In this document: positions 34,549 through 42,811 of the stretch, one piece after another
Layout of the letters: each line of letters begins with the position of its first letter
Position numbering within the stretch: the stretch's first letter is position 1
Assembly (NCBI GenBank): GCA_024401925.1
Contig: JAKSKD010000002.1
Coordinates: forward strand, 62,001 to 126,000
Source of the DNA: Bacteroidales bacterium
Lineage (GTDB): Bacteria > Bacteroidota > Bacteroidia > Bacteroidales > UBA932
Length of the DNA: 64,000 nucleotides
Direction: 5' to 3'
The notes under the pieces: model-generated
The model's database searches: none
Told to the model about the DNA's origin: nothing
Seen by the model: the letters and a program-made list of their open reading frames with translations, nothing else
Made by a program: the position numbers and the translations under genes

Positions 34549-36381
34549 ATGAAAAGAATACTGTTAGTAATTTTAGCATCGATTGCACTTGTCGGCTGTG
34601 AGAAGTTCCTCGATACACAGAGTTATACTTCATCAAATACGACCAACTTCCCTTCAAATGAGGAAGAGGCAATCAAACTGGTTACCGGTGTCTATGCATC
34701 ACTCAATGATGGTATTGAAGACATCCGTTCTACATATATTTTCCTGGCAGAGCTCGCTTCTGACGATGCTTTCGGCGGTGGCGGTCCTGACGATCCGGAC
34801 TGGCAGGCTCTCGACCATCTTCTTTATGTTGACCCTGAGCAGTTCAAACCTTTCTGGAACTCTTGCTATGCAGGAATCGGAAGAGCAAATATGGCTCTCT
34901 CCACTCTTGACAAGATAAATGACGATAAGGTTCGTACACAGCTTATGGGCGAGTGCTACATCCTCCGTGCAAACTATTATTTCTGGCTTGCCCAGATGTT
35001 CGGAAAGCTCCCTCTCATTACTGAGGTTCCTCAGAATGTTGAAGAGGCTGCACAGTACCCTTCACAGTCAAGTGATGATGCGGTTTATGCATTCATCGCA
35101 GGAAACCTTAAGGAGGCTATCGAGACAATGCCTACCGATCCTTATACATCAGTGGATCCCGGTCACGTTACCGTATGGGATGCAGAGGCCCTTCTCGCCA
35201 GAGTTTATCTTTTCTACACAGGTTTCTATGGTAAGCAGAGCCTTCCTTGCACGGATGTTACCACCGGCGAAGCAGCTGCCGACATCGACAAGAATTATGT
35301 AGTAAAGAAACTTGAGCATTGCCGTGACAATTCCGGACACTCACTCCTTCCTGACTTCCGTTCGCTTTGGCCATATACCAACAGCCTTACCCTTAAGGGA
35401 TACGAGGCTAAGATTGCTGCCGGTGTGACTGGTCTCGACTGGATCAAGGGTGCATCAGAATGGGCTAAGGACAACGAGAATCCAGAGCAGATGTTCCACA
35501 TCGCCTGCGCTCCTTTCGTTGACCAGTACAACCAGTACGGACTGTTCTTCGCACCTCGTAAGTGTGCTAAAAGCGGTTACATTCCATCATTGGACAAGAA
35601 TGTCAGCAACGTTGAGGATTACTTCAGCCTTGGATGTACCTTCCCTCTCGGACGTGGTTGGGGAGCAGGTCCTGTCAACCCTGGCCTTTGGGACGAGTGG
35701 GTTGCTGCAGAGCCGGACGATATGCGTCGTACAGCTTCTATCCTCAATGGACCTGTTGAAGGTGAAATCGACTACATCTACGGAAATGAACAGCAGATGG
35801 AGGAAAGTGGTCTCTGGAGAAAGAAATTCGTTTCAATCCGTGCACACAAGGGCGGCGACTACACCGGAACATATCTTTGGTCATTCTATGATGACGCTGC
35901 ATACGGCGGATCAGGAAACAAGGGAAGCAAGAGTGAATCACAGGGCTACGATGTTACTCTCATCCGTTTTGCAGACGTTCTCCTTATGCACTCAGAGCTT
36001 ACTCAGACCGCTGACGGTATGAACCAGGTCCGTGCACGTGCCGGACTTGCTCCTGTAGGATACAGCCTCAAGGCTCTCCAGGAGGAAAGACGTCATGAAT
36101 TCGCATTTGAAGGACTCCGCTGGGGTGATATGAGACGCTGGGGCGATGACTACGCTGTGGCTGCTCTTACATCACAGCTCGGCCAGAAGATCTGGTGTCA
36201 GGGAACTCCTACAGAGTATAATGACCAGAGTGCAGCCGGTCTCGCAGGCCGTTACAAAGCTACCAGAGGCTTTATGCCGCTTCCTAAGTCAGAGGTTGAG
36301 CTTGCAGATGGCGCCCTCGTCCAGACAGACGGTTGGGACTATTCTGAAGCACAGCATTATAATGGCTGGAAGATGAAATAG
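34549..36381 (+). CDS. susD-like: SusD/RagB-family glycan-binding outer-membrane lipoprotein
   Basis: A 610-residue surface lipoprotein that binds glycan and forms the lid of the SusC channel. ATG 34549 (MKRILLVILASIALVGC, lipobox LVGC) is preferred; an in-frame GTG lies at 34540. The N-terminal half has TPR-like helices (LMGECYILRANYYFWLAQMFGKLPLI), and the C-terminus has the family's LQEERRHEFAFEGLRWGDMRRWG and a KSEVELADG end. No SusE/SusF-like gene follows, and a strong terminator comes right after. Confidence 0.96.
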   Translation: MKRILLVILASIALVGCEKFLDTQSYTSSNTTNFPSNEEEAIKLVTGVYASLNDGIEDIRSTYIFLAELASDDAFGGGGPDDPDWQALDHLLYVDPEQFKPFWNSCYAGIGRANMALSTLDKINDDKVRTQLMGECYILRANYYFWLAQMFGKLPLITEVPQNVEEAAQYPSQSSDDAVYAFIAGNLKEAIETMPTDPYTSVDPGHVTVWDAEALLARVYLFYTGFYGKQSLPCTDVTTGEAAADIDKNYVVKKLEHCRDNSGHSLLPDFRSLWPYTNSLTLKGYEAKIAAGVTGLDWIKGASEWAKDNENPEQMFHIACAPFVDQYNQYGLFFAPRKCAKSGYIPSLDKNVSNVEDYFSLGCTFPLGRGWGAGPVNPGLWDEWVAAEPDDMRRTASILNGPVEGEIDYIYGNEQQMEESGLWRKKFVSIRAHKGGDYTGTYLWSFYDDAAYGGSGNKGSKSESQGYDVTLIRFADVLLMHSELTQTADGMNQVRARAGLAPVGYSLKALQEERRHEFAFEGLRWGDMRRWGDDYAVAALTSQLGQKIWCQGTPTEYNDQSAAGLAGRYKATRGFMPLPKSEVELADGALVQTDGWDYSEAQHYNGWKMK

Positions 36382-36410
36382 TATTTCAATTTAGTTTTAT
36401 ATTTGTATTC

Positions 36411-36445
36411 CATGGAGCGGGGCTCTGAACCCGCTCCATGTTTTT
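36411..36445 (+). terminator. Rho-independent terminator after susD
   Basis: CATGGAGCGGG (36411-36421) pairs perfectly with CCCGCTCCATG (36430-36440), with an 8-base loop and five T. It ends the amino-sugar operon. A TATATTTG box (36398-36405) lies 5 bp before the stem. Confidence 0.92.
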
Positions 36446-36457
36446 AATTAAAGAATT

Positions 36458-37879
36458 ATGGATATCAGCAAAGCAAGGGTGCCTGCCATATTGGGAATTG
36501 CGGCATTCCTCTTTTTCTGGCTAGTCTATCCGAATCATTTGAGGTTCGCGGAACAGTACCAGATGTTTCTATACACCGGGGATTATTTCTGCAGTTTCTT
36601 TAATCGTCCGGGCGGGTTTGCTGCATATCTCGGTGCGTTCTTTACGCAGTTTGCATATATCCCGGCTCTCGGAGCGCTGGTGTATGCATCATTCATATCT
36701 CTTACTGCTATCCTTGCCGGTGCCTGCATTGGCAAAGCGGTGCCACGGCAGTCCTTGAGCCTGCAAATTCTTCCAGCGGCGGCACTCTTCTGTATGATGT
36801 GCAATGAAAACTTCAAACTCTCCGGGGCAGTTGCTTTCGTAATGCTTCTGGCTTTTGTGCTCCTGGTGATAAAAACGAATTCTTCCGCCATCATCTTAGC
36901 GGGTCAGGCACTCCTGTACTGTCTTGTCGGAGGGATTGCCCTGCAGGCTGTCATACTTCTGCCGGTTTATGCGTATTTCTGCGGGCATAAAGTGTGGAAA
37001 ACTTTTCTGCTGAGTGCAGCATCGTCCTTCATCGGCCTGCTCCCAGCTATGCTCCTGTGCCAATATCCTCCTTTGAGACTTATTTTCGGCACGGAGTACT
37101 TCCGCTTTCCTGTACTTTTTACCGGCCAGTGGTTCTTCTGTCTGGCAATGCTGTTACCTTTGCTTATTCATAAATATCGTTGGATGAGGGCCGTGGTTCT
37201 TGTCTGCTGTGCCGTCCTGTTTATTTTGATGCCTGATATGAAGAAGGAACGTACAATGAAGTATGACCATCTTGCATACAGGGGAAGATTCAATGAAATT
37301 ATCAAATTGGCGGAAAAGAAAACTCCTCAGACGCGTATTCAGATGAACTGCCTGAACCTTGCTCTGGCCGCCACTTCCAATATAGACCGGCTGTATGATT
37401 TTCCTCAGAACGGTGTTCAGGGAATAATGCCTCCATACAGCAGGGATTTTGTATCTACACTGACCCTTGCCGAAGTGTTGTGGCGGTCGGGTCAGACTGC
37501 GGCTGCGCAGGTGTATGTGTTTGAGGCACAGGAGTGTATCCCTGATTATCAGAAAAGTGCAAGATGCTACAAGCGCCTTGCAGAGACGGCGATAATTATG
37601 GGTACTTATGAGGTTGCCGGAAAATATCTGACGGCCCTTTCTCATACATTATTCTATTCCGGGTGGGCGAGAAAGGCTGCGACATATCTCGGTGACGAAC
37701 AGAAAATTTCCGGCCACGATGTGTGGGGTCGTCAGAGGGATTATATGTATGATGAAGATTTCTACTATGACGTCAATAATTTCGGCTTGATGCTTTACCG
37801 CCTTGTGCAGTCAAATCCTGCCAACACCGTCGCGAAGAATCTGCTGATAGCGTATCAGTCACTGGCTAACAACGAATGA
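36458..37879 (+). CDS. Multi-pass membrane protein with C-terminal soluble region (DUF6057-like)
   Basis: A 473-residue protein that I believe matches Bacteroidales proteins named DUF6057; this is from memory. About the first 265 residues hold eight or nine hydrophobic segments; residues 270-473 are soluble and helical with TPR-like spacing (GRFNEIIKLAEKK, LAEVLWRSGQTAAAQVYVFEAQ, KRLAETAIIMGTYEVAGKYL). It could be a scaffold or transport factor. The stop overlaps the next gene as ATGA, so the two are translationally coupled and probably act together. Preceded by the susD terminator; no clear promoter of its own. Confidence 0.7.
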   Translation: MDISKARVPAILGIAAFLFFWLVYPNHLRFAEQYQMFLYTGDYFCSFFNRPGGFAAYLGAFFTQFAYIPALGALVYASFISLTAILAGACIGKAVPRQSLSLQILPAAALFCMMCNENFKLSGAVAFVMLLAFVLLVIKTNSSAIILAGQALLYCLVGGIALQAVILLPVYAYFCGHKVWKTFLLSAASSFIGLLPAMLLCQYPPLRLIFGTEYFRFPVLFTGQWFFCLAMLLPLLIHKYRWMRAVVLVCCAVLFILMPDMKKERTMKYDHLAYRGRFNEIIKLAEKKTPQTRIQMNCLNLALAATSNIDRLYDFPQNGVQGIMPPYSRDFVSTLTLAEVLWRSGQTAAAQVYVFEAQECIPDYQKSARCYKRLAETAIIMGTYEVAGKYLTALSHTLFYSGWARKAATYLGDEQKISGHDVWGRQRDYMYDEDFYYDVNNFGLMLYRLVQSNPANTVAKNLLIAYQSLANNE

Positions 37880-39300
37880 TTATGAAAAGAGCATTTTTTA
37901 TCCTCCTTTTTGCCATTGCGATTTGCTGTGCGCCGAAGGATGAGACATATGTGGATTCATTCCCGGAAATATATCCGGATTACATTTCCGTGACTGTGCC
38001 CTGCAATATCGCTCCTTTGAATTTCGATGTGAAGTCAGAGGGGAGGCCTTATGTCTCATTGAGTTATAGAGCATATTCTCTGAATGCATCCGTGTGCGGG
38101 AGTACGGCAATGTTTCCTGAGAAAAAATGGCATAAGTTCCTTATGATGGCTGCAGGAGATTCGATAAAAGTAAGTGTGAGTGCGGGAAATGTAAGATACA
38201 AAGATTTTTTCATCTATGTATCCGAGACCGAAATCGACCCATATTTGTCGTACAGAAAGATTGCGCCGGGCTTCGAAATCCATTCGAAGATGGGACTCTA
38301 TTGCAGGGACCTGACTTCATACAGGGAAAAAGTTGTATTTGAAAATACAGCTATTACCGGCAGCTGTATCAACTGCCACAGTTTCAATGCCGGTGACCCG
38401 TCGCAGGTCACCCTCCACGTCAGAGGTACCAAGGGCGGGACCCTCATCCGTGACGGGAAGCATTCAGGCTTTTTCAACAGTAACAACGGGCACACGAGAG
38501 GTGGCTGCACCTATGAAGCCTGGCATCCTTCAGGCAAATATATCGCCTATTCGACAAACATTCCTCTCCAGATGTATCACGTCAAGCTGGACAATAGGAT
38601 AGAAATATACGACAAAGATTCTGACATAAGTATCTTTGATTGCGCTACGGAGGAATTATTCACTTCTCCGACCATAGCCGATTCCGCCTCATTCGAAACA
38701 TATCCGTCATTTTCCCGTGACGGAAAGACTCTGTTCTTTGCAAGGGCACTGTTGCGCCCTATGCCCGATGAATATGACAGCGCCCGCTACAACCTGTGCT
38801 GTACGAGTTTTGAGGACGGAAAAATTGGGAATGAAATCCGCACATTGGTTGATGCGGAAGCGGATAGCCTGAGCATCTGTACTCCCAGACCTTCTGCCGA
38901 TGGAAGATATGTTATGTTCGCAGTCTCTTCGTGGGGGACTTTCCCGATATGGCATCGAGATTGTCAGCTTGGCCTTTACGATATGAAAAATGACTCCTGG
39001 CGCATCCTGGATGAGGTTTGCAGTCCGGAGACTGACAGCTGGCACTCCTGGAGCAACAACGGTTCCGGCTGGTTCTGTTTTGCTTCACGCAGGGATGATG
39101 GATTGCATACCCGTGTCTATTTCTCGATGATCAATCCTGACGGCTCGGCCACCAAGCCGTTTATGCTTCCTCAGCGCAGACCAGACAGATATTACACAAG
39201 ACTTTTTTATTCATACAACATACCGGAGCTCAGTTCATCCGAATTTACGCTCGATATCGATGAACTTACTCAGGATAAAAAGGAGATGGGACAAAGATAA
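37876..39300 (+). CDS. TolB-like beta-propeller lipoprotein with a CXXCH motif
   Basis: A 474-residue putative lipoprotein: hydrophobic N-terminus ending AIAICC, Cys at 17-18. ATG 37876 overlaps the previous stop; ATG 37882 is an alternative. After a domain of about 150 residues comes GSCINCHSF, with C164-X-X-C167-H168, a c-type heme attachment signature, then WD40/PD40-like repeats (WHPSGKYIAYSTN; YPSFSRDGKTLFFAR; PRPSADGRYVMFAVSSWG) to the end. It could be an unusual monoheme protein, or the Cys pair may bind metal or form a disulfide. Function unknown; obligate coupling to the membrane protein upstream is the main clue. Confidence 0.72.
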   Translation: MIMKRAFFILLFAIAICCAPKDETYVDSFPEIYPDYISVTVPCNIAPLNFDVKSEGRPYVSLSYRAYSLNASVCGSTAMFPEKKWHKFLMMAAGDSIKVSVSAGNVRYKDFFIYVSETEIDPYLSYRKIAPGFEIHSKMGLYCRDLTSYREKVVFENTAITGSCINCHSFNAGDPSQVTLHVRGTKGGTLIRDGKHSGFFNSNNGHTRGGCTYEAWHPSGKYIAYSTNIPLQMYHVKLDNRIEIYDKDSDISIFDCATEELFTSPTIADSASFETYPSFSRDGKTLFFARALLRPMPDEYDSARYNLCCTSFEDGKIGNEIRTLVDAEADSLSICTPRPSADGRYVMFAVSSWGTFPIWHRDCQLGLYDMKNDSWRILDEVCSPETDSWHSWSNNGSGWFCFASRRDDGLHTRVYFSMINPDGSATKPFMLPQRRPDRYYTRLFYSYNIPELSSSEFTLDIDELTQDKKEMGQR

Positions 39301-39318
39301 ACCGCAATATATTAAAGT

Positions 39319-41256
39319 ATGAAACATTTCTCATTACCCGAAGACGGAGGAATATGCATCAATGATGTGCCGTCAGACATTTTGCATGCTTGTGACAAAA
39401 TATACACTGATTCATTCCTGGACCAGGATTCAGCGGCGGATGAAATTGTAAGCCGTATTATCAGGACTGTAAAGAATTTCTTTACAGAATCGCCGGCTGC
39501 GAAATTCAAACTCGGATTCTCGACAGGCAGCAGTCCTGTCCCGGTCTATGATAAATTGGCCCGGGCATACAAGGAAGGTAAGATTTCCTTCAAGGATATT
39601 GAGATATATTCTACTGATGAATTTTATGCTCCGGACGGAAAAACAAACCAAAGAAGAAGTACCCCTCTGGTTACTCATCTTATTGAAAAAATTGACGTCC
39701 TGCCGGAGAATGTTCATCTTCTTGACGGTACGGTGGAACATAATGAGGTGTCATCTTATTGCGCTGACTTTGATGCCAAAGCAAGGAACATAGACCTGCT
39801 TGTGATGGGACTGGGCGAGAAAGGCCAGGTCGGTTTTAATGAAATGGGAGCTGAAAAATATTCAAGAACGAGGTCGGTAATGCTCTCTTATAATTCCCGC
39901 AAGCGTCAGGCTGCAAATTTCAATGGCAATATTGACGAGACGCCAAAAATGGCCCTTTCGATTGGTATGAGTACCATGCTCAGTGCAAAGAAGGTTTATC
40001 TGATGGCCTGGGGTGAGGAAAAGTCGGATGTTGTAAGAAAAATTGTCGAGGAGAATGAGGATCAGATGTGCCCCGCTTCTTTCTTTCAGGACCACGGCAA
40101 CGTGCATATGTTCGTGGATAAGGCTGCAGGAAGTCAGCTTACCAGGGAAGTGGCTCCGTGGCTGCTGGGGCCTTGCAACTGGACCCCAAAATTCAGGAGA
40201 AAGGCTGTGATATGGCTCAGTCAGAAGGTCGGAAAGCCTGTCCTTCTCCTTTCCCAGAAAGATTACCTCCAGAACTCATTGGGAGAACTCATTGAACAGT
40301 TCGGCCCTTATGACAAGTTGAACATTGACATCTTCAATGATCTCCAGCATACTATTACCGGTTGGCCGGGAGGGAAGCCGAATGCGGATGATTCCACGAG
40401 GCCGGTGCCTTCAAATCCTTATCCCAAGACGGTCCTGATCTTTTCGCCTCATCCTGACGACGACGTCATTTCAATGGGCGGAACGTTCATCAGACTTGTC
40501 TATCAGGGCCATAATGTCCACGTTGCATATCAGACATCCGGAAATGTCGCAGTTCACGATGATGTGGTCCTCCAGCATATGGATGCCTGTGCAGAACTCG
40601 GATTCGAAAACCGTTTCGATGAGGTGAAATCCCTTGTCGAATCAAAGATTCCGGGACAGCCGGAACCTCGCGCCCTTCTGGAACTCAAAGCTGCAATCCG
40701 CCGTTCCGAGGCTCGGGCAGCTGACCGCTCCTTCGGCTTGGACGGGTCACACGTCCATTTTCTCAATCTTCCTTTCTATGAATCCGGCGGCATTATCAAA
40801 CTTCCACGGACACAGAAAGATGTGGATATCATAAAGAATCTTATGAAGGAACTCGCCCCTGACCAGATCTATATGGCGGGAGACCTTGCGGATCCTCACG
40901 GAACCCACAGGGTATGCACGGAAGCTGCTATGGAGGCTCTGTTCCAGCTTAAGGAAGAAGGGATTTCCTGGGCTGAAAGCTGCACGGTGTGGCTGTACAG
41001 AGGCGCTTGGATGGAATGGGATCTCGGTACTGTCGATATGGCGGTTCCTATCAGCCCTGCGGAAGTCATTGTGAAGAGGCACGCTATATATCATCACCTT
41101 TCCCAGAAGGATATTGTTCCTTTCCCGGGGGAGGATCCGCGTGAATTCTGGCAGAGAGCCGAGGACAGAACCCAGAACACGGCAAGGCTTTATTCTGAAC
41201 TTGGAATGGCTAAATATCAGGCAATTGAGTTGTTCGTCAAGTATAAGGAAAAGTAA
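39319..41256 (+). CDS. Glucosamine-6-phosphate deaminase-like / LmbE (PIG-L) deacetylase-like fusion
   Basis: A 645-residue two-domain protein. Residues 1-285 have the NagB/sugar-phosphate isomerase fold (LGFSTGSSPVPVYDKL, IYSTDEF with D100). Residues 300-645 include an LmbE/PIG-L N-deacetylase domain with the zinc motif SPHPDDD (376-382) and later ADPHGTHR. Such NagB-LmbE fusions are known in Bacteroidota. In the NagB part the canonical GxDGHIAFNEP is GEKGQVGFNEM (166-176): the positions of the catalytic Asp141 and His143 of E. coli NagB are K168 and Q170, while E175 (Glu148) remains. It may therefore bind but not deaminate GlcN6P. No signal peptide, so cytoplasmic. It fits the amino-sugar theme. 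Confidence 0.85.
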   Translation: MKHFSLPEDGGICINDVPSDILHACDKIYTDSFLDQDSAADEIVSRIIRTVKNFFTESPAAKFKLGFSTGSSPVPVYDKLARAYKEGKISFKDIEIYSTDEFYAPDGKTNQRRSTPLVTHLIEKIDVLPENVHLLDGTVEHNEVSSYCADFDAKARNIDLLVMGLGEKGQVGFNEMGAEKYSRTRSVMLSYNSRKRQAANFNGNIDETPKMALSIGMSTMLSAKKVYLMAWGEEKSDVVRKIVEENEDQMCPASFFQDHGNVHMFVDKAAGSQLTREVAPWLLGPCNWTPKFRRKAVIWLSQKVGKPVLLLSQKDYLQNSLGELIEQFGPYDKLNIDIFNDLQHTITGWPGGKPNADDSTRPVPSNPYPKTVLIFSPHPDDDVISMGGTFIRLVYQGHNVHVAYQTSGNVAVHDDVVLQHMDACAELGFENRFDEVKSLVESKIPGQPEPRALLELKAAIRRSEARAADRSFGLDGSHVHFLNLPFYESGGIIKLPRTQKDVDIIKNLMKELAPDQIYMAGDLADPHGTHRVCTEAAMEALFQLKEEGISWAESCTVWLYRGAWMEWDLGTVDMAVPISPAEVIVKRHAIYHHLSQKDIVPFPGEDPREFWQRAEDRTQNTARLYSELGMAKYQAIELFVKYKEK

Positions 41257-41318
41257 TACGGTTTAAAAATTCTTTCAGATAATTGACGTCAAAACGATTT
41301 TATTTGTAAAAGTTTGAC

Positions 41319-41326
41319 TAAATTTG
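41319..41326 (+). promoter_or_regulatory. -7 box (TAAATTTG) of the trpB2 gene
   Basis: TAAATTTG is followed by AGGG and then the ATG at 41331. A start of transcription within this short stretch would give a leaderless message; the AGGG could alternatively act as a weak Shine-Dalgarno in a longer transcript. No TTG at 19-21 bp upstream. Confidence 0.5.
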
Positions 41327-41330
41327 AGGG

Positions 41331-42662
41331 ATGTTATCTGAAAGAATGAAGCAGAAAAGATATTTTCTTCCTGAAGACGAGATCCCGAGGCAGTGGTATA
41401 ATATCCAGGCGGATATGCCTAACAAGCCCATGCCTATGCTGGATCCTGCCACACGTGAACCGGTGACGCTCGAGCAGCTTTCCGAGATATTCTCCGTTGA
41501 ATGTTGCCGACAGGAGCTGAATCTCACGGACCGCTGGATTGATATTCCGGAGGAAGTGAGGGAAAAGTACAAGTTTTATCGCTCGACTCCGCTGGTCAGG
41601 GCGTATGGACTTGAAGATGCTCTAGGTACTCCGGCTCACATCTATTTCAAGAACGAAAGTGTCAGTCCTGTAGGGTCCCATAAACTCAATTCTGCTTTGG
41701 CTCAGGCATTCTACTGCAAACAGGAAGGTGTCACTAATGTCACCACCGAGACTGGAGCTGGACAGTGGGGAACTGCACTTTCCTATGCCGCAAATCTCTT
41801 CGGTATGAATGCCGCCGTCTATCAGGTCAAGGTCAGCTATGAACAGAAACCTTACAGACGTTCGATGATGCAGGTCTTCGGGGCTCAGGTCACTCCGTCG
41901 CCTTCAATGTCCACCAGGGCAGGAAAGGATATACTGACCGCCATGCCGAACCATCAGGGCTCCCTTGGAACGGCGATTTCTGAAGCTATCGAGCTCGCAA
42001 GGACTACTCCGGAAAAGTGTAAATATACTCTTGGCTCTACGATGAGTCACGTTTCCCTTCATCAGACCGTCATCGGACTTGAGGCGGAGAAACAGATGGA
42101 AATGGCAGGGGAGTATCCTGATATTGTTATCGCCTGCTTCGGCGGCGGTTCGAATTTCAGCGGTCTTGCCTTCCCGTTTATGAGACACAATTTCTTTGAC
42201 GGAAAGAAGACACGCTTCATAGCTGCTGAGCCTTCATCCTGCCCGAAAATGACCAAGGGCGTGTTTGAGTATGATTTCGGGGATGAGGCGGGATATACGC
42301 CCCTAATTCCTATGTTTACTCTCGGACATAAGTTCCAGCCTGCAAATATCCATGCCGGCGGGTTGAGGTATCACGGTGCAGGCGGAGTCGTATCCCAGCT
42401 TATGAAGGATAACATTATGGAGGCTGTGGATATCAGGCAGACGGAATCGTTCAAAGCCGGTGTGCTTTTTGCTAAAGCTGAAGGCATAGTCCCTGCTCCC
42501 GAGTCCTGCCATGCGATTGCTGCAACCATCAGAGAAGCGGAAATCTGCAGACAGACCGGAGAATCCAAGGTTATTCTTTTCAACTTGACCGGACACGGCC
42601 TTATGGATATGAGCGCTTATGATCAGTATCTGAGCGGAAACCTTATTGATATTGATTATTAA
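41331..42662 (+). CDS. trpB: TrpB2-type tryptophan synthase beta chain-like PLP enzyme
   Basis: A 443-residue fold-type II PLP enzyme of the TrpB2 class, longer at the N-terminus than TrpB1 (KQKRYFLPEDEIPRQWYNIQADMP). K118 in VGSHKLNSALAQ is the PLP lysine, ETGAGQWGTALSYAA follows, and CFGGGSNFSG binds the phosphate. TrpB2 enzymes make tryptophan from indole and serine and act without a tight TrpA partner. No other trp genes are nearby, so it may salvage indole. It stands alone between the NagB-LmbE gene and xylB. Confidence 0.93.
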   Translation: MLSERMKQKRYFLPEDEIPRQWYNIQADMPNKPMPMLDPATREPVTLEQLSEIFSVECCRQELNLTDRWIDIPEEVREKYKFYRSTPLVRAYGLEDALGTPAHIYFKNESVSPVGSHKLNSALAQAFYCKQEGVTNVTTETGAGQWGTALSYAANLFGMNAAVYQVKVSYEQKPYRRSMMQVFGAQVTPSPSMSTRAGKDILTAMPNHQGSLGTAISEAIELARTTPEKCKYTLGSTMSHVSLHQTVIGLEAEKQMEMAGEYPDIVIACFGGGSNFSGLAFPFMRHNFFDGKKTRFIAAEPSSCPKMTKGVFEYDFGDEAGYTPLIPMFTLGHKFQPANIHAGGLRYHGAGGVVSQLMKDNIMEAVDIRQTESFKAGVLFAKAEGIVPAPESCHAIAATIREAEICRQTGESKVILFNLTGHGLMDMSAYDQYLSGNLIDIDY

Positions 42663-42670
42663 ATATTATA

Positions 42671-42700
42671 TTGCAAAGTAAAGAATTATGTATACCTTTG
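42671..42700 (+). promoter_or_regulatory. xylBA promoter (TTG-N19-TACCTTTG)
   Basis: TTG (42671-42673), 19 bp, then TACCTTTG (42693-42700). It begins 9 bp after the trpB2 stop. Predicted start near 42704 gives a leader of about 108 nt that contains the 42734-42765 hairpin. Confidence 0.75.
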
Positions 42701-42733
42701 ACATGAAGTTTTTCATAGTTTAAGTTTAGGTTA

Positions 42734-42765
42734 GCGGGTCAGACGCAGTGATGCGTCTGACCCGC
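42734..42765 (+). other. Perfect 14-bp stem with GUGA tetraloop in the xylB leader
   Basis: GCGGGTCAGACGCA (42734-42747), GTGA loop, TGCGTCTGACCCGC (42752-42765). The loop fits the stable GNRA class. No T-run follows (GAGTTGTAAAAAC), so it is not a standard terminator. It lies about 30 nt into the predicted xylBA transcript and 46 bp before the xylB ATG; it may stabilise or regulate the leader, or mark the 3' end of the trpB2 mRNA. Confidence 0.65.
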
Positions 42766-42811
42766 GAGTTGTAAAAACGCCACGAATAGTAACATATAAA
42801 TAAATAATTCA

